DNA from: an uncultured Lachnospiraceae bacterium
GTDB lineage: Bacteria > Bacillota > Clostridia > Lachnospirales > Lachnospiraceae
Reading direction: 5' to 3'
DNA: 6,829 nt
Assembly: GCA_902783295.1 (NCBI GenBank)
Contig: CACZQT010000352.1
Location: 1-6,829 of the forward strand
Shown here: piece by piece, positions 6,405 to 6,829 of the stretch
Layout of the letters: each line of letters begins with the position of its first letter
Numbering within the stretch: the first letter of the stretch is position 1
Position numbers and translations under genes: made by a program
The notes under the pieces: generated by a model
Told to the model about the DNA's origin: nothing
What the model saw: only the letters and a program-made list of their open reading frames with translations
Databases searched by the model: none

Positions 6405-6644
6405 ATGCTGCTGCGGGATGTTATTGAGAAGGAAGGGCTTTCAGAGAAAACACTGCGTGTGGAATACAGGTCAGTCAGTCCGGAAGGGCTGGACCTTTTT
6501 ACAGGCGAGGCAGAATACTGCGGAGGGGAACTCAGATCCCTGGACGGAGATGACTACGAGCTGGACGATGAAATTGTGAAATACGGGCTTTCAGACGACG
6601 GTACGGAATTGAAGGTCTGGGAAGAACTGGAGTGGCTGGACTGA
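6405..6644 (+). CDS. Small highly acidic protein of unknown function
   Basis: This 79-residue protein was not assigned to any family I recognise. It has 24 Asp/Glu against 8 Lys/Arg, a net charge near -16, with acidic clusters at LDGDDYELDDEI (46-57) and WEELEWLD (72-79). There is no signal peptide or membrane segment, so it is probably cytoplasmic. The central GGELRSLDGDDYELDDEI looks like a beta-hairpin followed by a short helix, and resembles conserved hypothetical proteins of Clostridia in general style. GGAG (6391-6394) lies 10 bases before the ATG. It starts 86 bases after the methyltransferase stop, with no terminator between, and its stop abuts the cyclophilin start. The composition and strong ribosome binding site support it as a real gene. 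Confidence 0.65.
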   Translation: MLLRDVIEKEGLSEKTLRVEYRSVSPEGLDLFTGEAEYCGGELRSLDGDDYELDDEIVKYGLSDDGTELKVWEELEWLD

Positions 6645-6829
6645 ATGAGAGTACAGAATCCTGTAGCGACGATACGGTTGCAGAACCGTGGAAATATTGT
6701 GGTGGAACTGCTGCCGGAAGCCGCACCGAATGCGGTGAACAGCTTCATCAGTATCGCAGAAAAAGGGTATTACGACAACTATGCTATCCAGAGGGTGGTG
6801 CCGGGCTGGTGCATTGATGTGAGCTATAC
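6645..6829 (+). CDS. Cyclophilin-type peptidyl-prolyl cis-trans isomerase, 3' end beyond window
   Basis: The first 61 codons are present and the frame is open at the right edge. The text NPVATIRLQNRGNIVVELLP, then EAAPNAVNSFISIAEKGYYD and RVVPGW, follows the N-terminal third of bacterial cyclophilins, which catalyse proline isomerisation in protein folding. The catalytic Arg is kept as R50 (R55 in human cyclophilin A). Nearby active-site positions differ: the usual FHR is IQR (48-50), and the usual PGFMxQGG is PGWCIDVS (53-60), so the conserved Gln is Asp. There is no signal peptide, so it is probably cytoplasmic. The ATG follows the previous TGA with no gap. The only Shine-Dalgarno-like sequence, GGAG (6629-6632), is 12 bases upstream, suggesting translational coupling to the acidic small protein. 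Confidence 0.8.
   Translation, partial: MRVQNPVATIRLQNRGNIVVELLPEAAPNAVNSFISIAEKGYYDNYAIQRVVPGWCIDVSY

Overview
The window looks like chromosomal DNA from an anaerobic, carbohydrate-degrading Clostridia-type Firmicute from the gut or rumen (Lachnospiraceae or Christensenellales-like). The reasons are strong AGGAGG ribosome binding sites before nearly every gene, roughly balanced GC, a GLUG-repeat surface protein, GH31 and GH43 glycosidase genes, and a long GGGACAGTCCC-type palindromic repeat. The organism assignment is inference; no rRNA or other taxonomic marker is present.

Layout. Bases 1-85 are a scrap of a short-chain dehydrogenase on the minus strand. It joins abruptly (about 86-96) to the middle of a plus-strand GLUG-repeat protein that has lost its N-terminus and runs to 1089. 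A promoter near 1133-1162 leads into fucO (1216-2361), a lactaldehyde reductase closed by a good intrinsic terminator (2380-2420). Next is a GH31 alpha-glycosidase (2478-4499), followed 17 bases later by a YciI-family gene (4517-4813) in an apparent operon. A perfect 27-bp-arm inverted repeat (4821-4881) separates that operon from a convergent minus-strand remnant of a GH43 glycosidase (4908-5352). The remnant keeps only the first ~60 codons and the C-terminal module, in different frames. A ~200-base intergenic region (5353-5556) holds candidate divergent promoters and two interleaved perfect inverted repeats. It leads into a class I SAM-dependent methyltransferase (5557-6318), a very acidic 79-residue protein of unknown function (6405-6644), and the start of a divergent cyclophilin (6645 to window end) that begins directly after the previous stop.

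How the genes fit together. FucO, GH31 and the dead GH43 fit plant or host glycan use: GH31 releases alpha-linked sugars, GH43 enzymes act on arabinose/xylose polymers, and FucO disposes of lactaldehyde from fucose or rhamnose. The terminator suggests fucO is its own transcription unit. The right-hand genes look like housekeeping or hypothetical functions. No tRNA, rRNA, CRISPR array, intact mobile element or phage gene was seen. No convincing new multi-gene system is visible. The most notable items are the two broken genes, the large palindrome, the interleaved dyads and the cyclophilin with replaced active-site residues. No gene-free stretch exceeds 300 bases.
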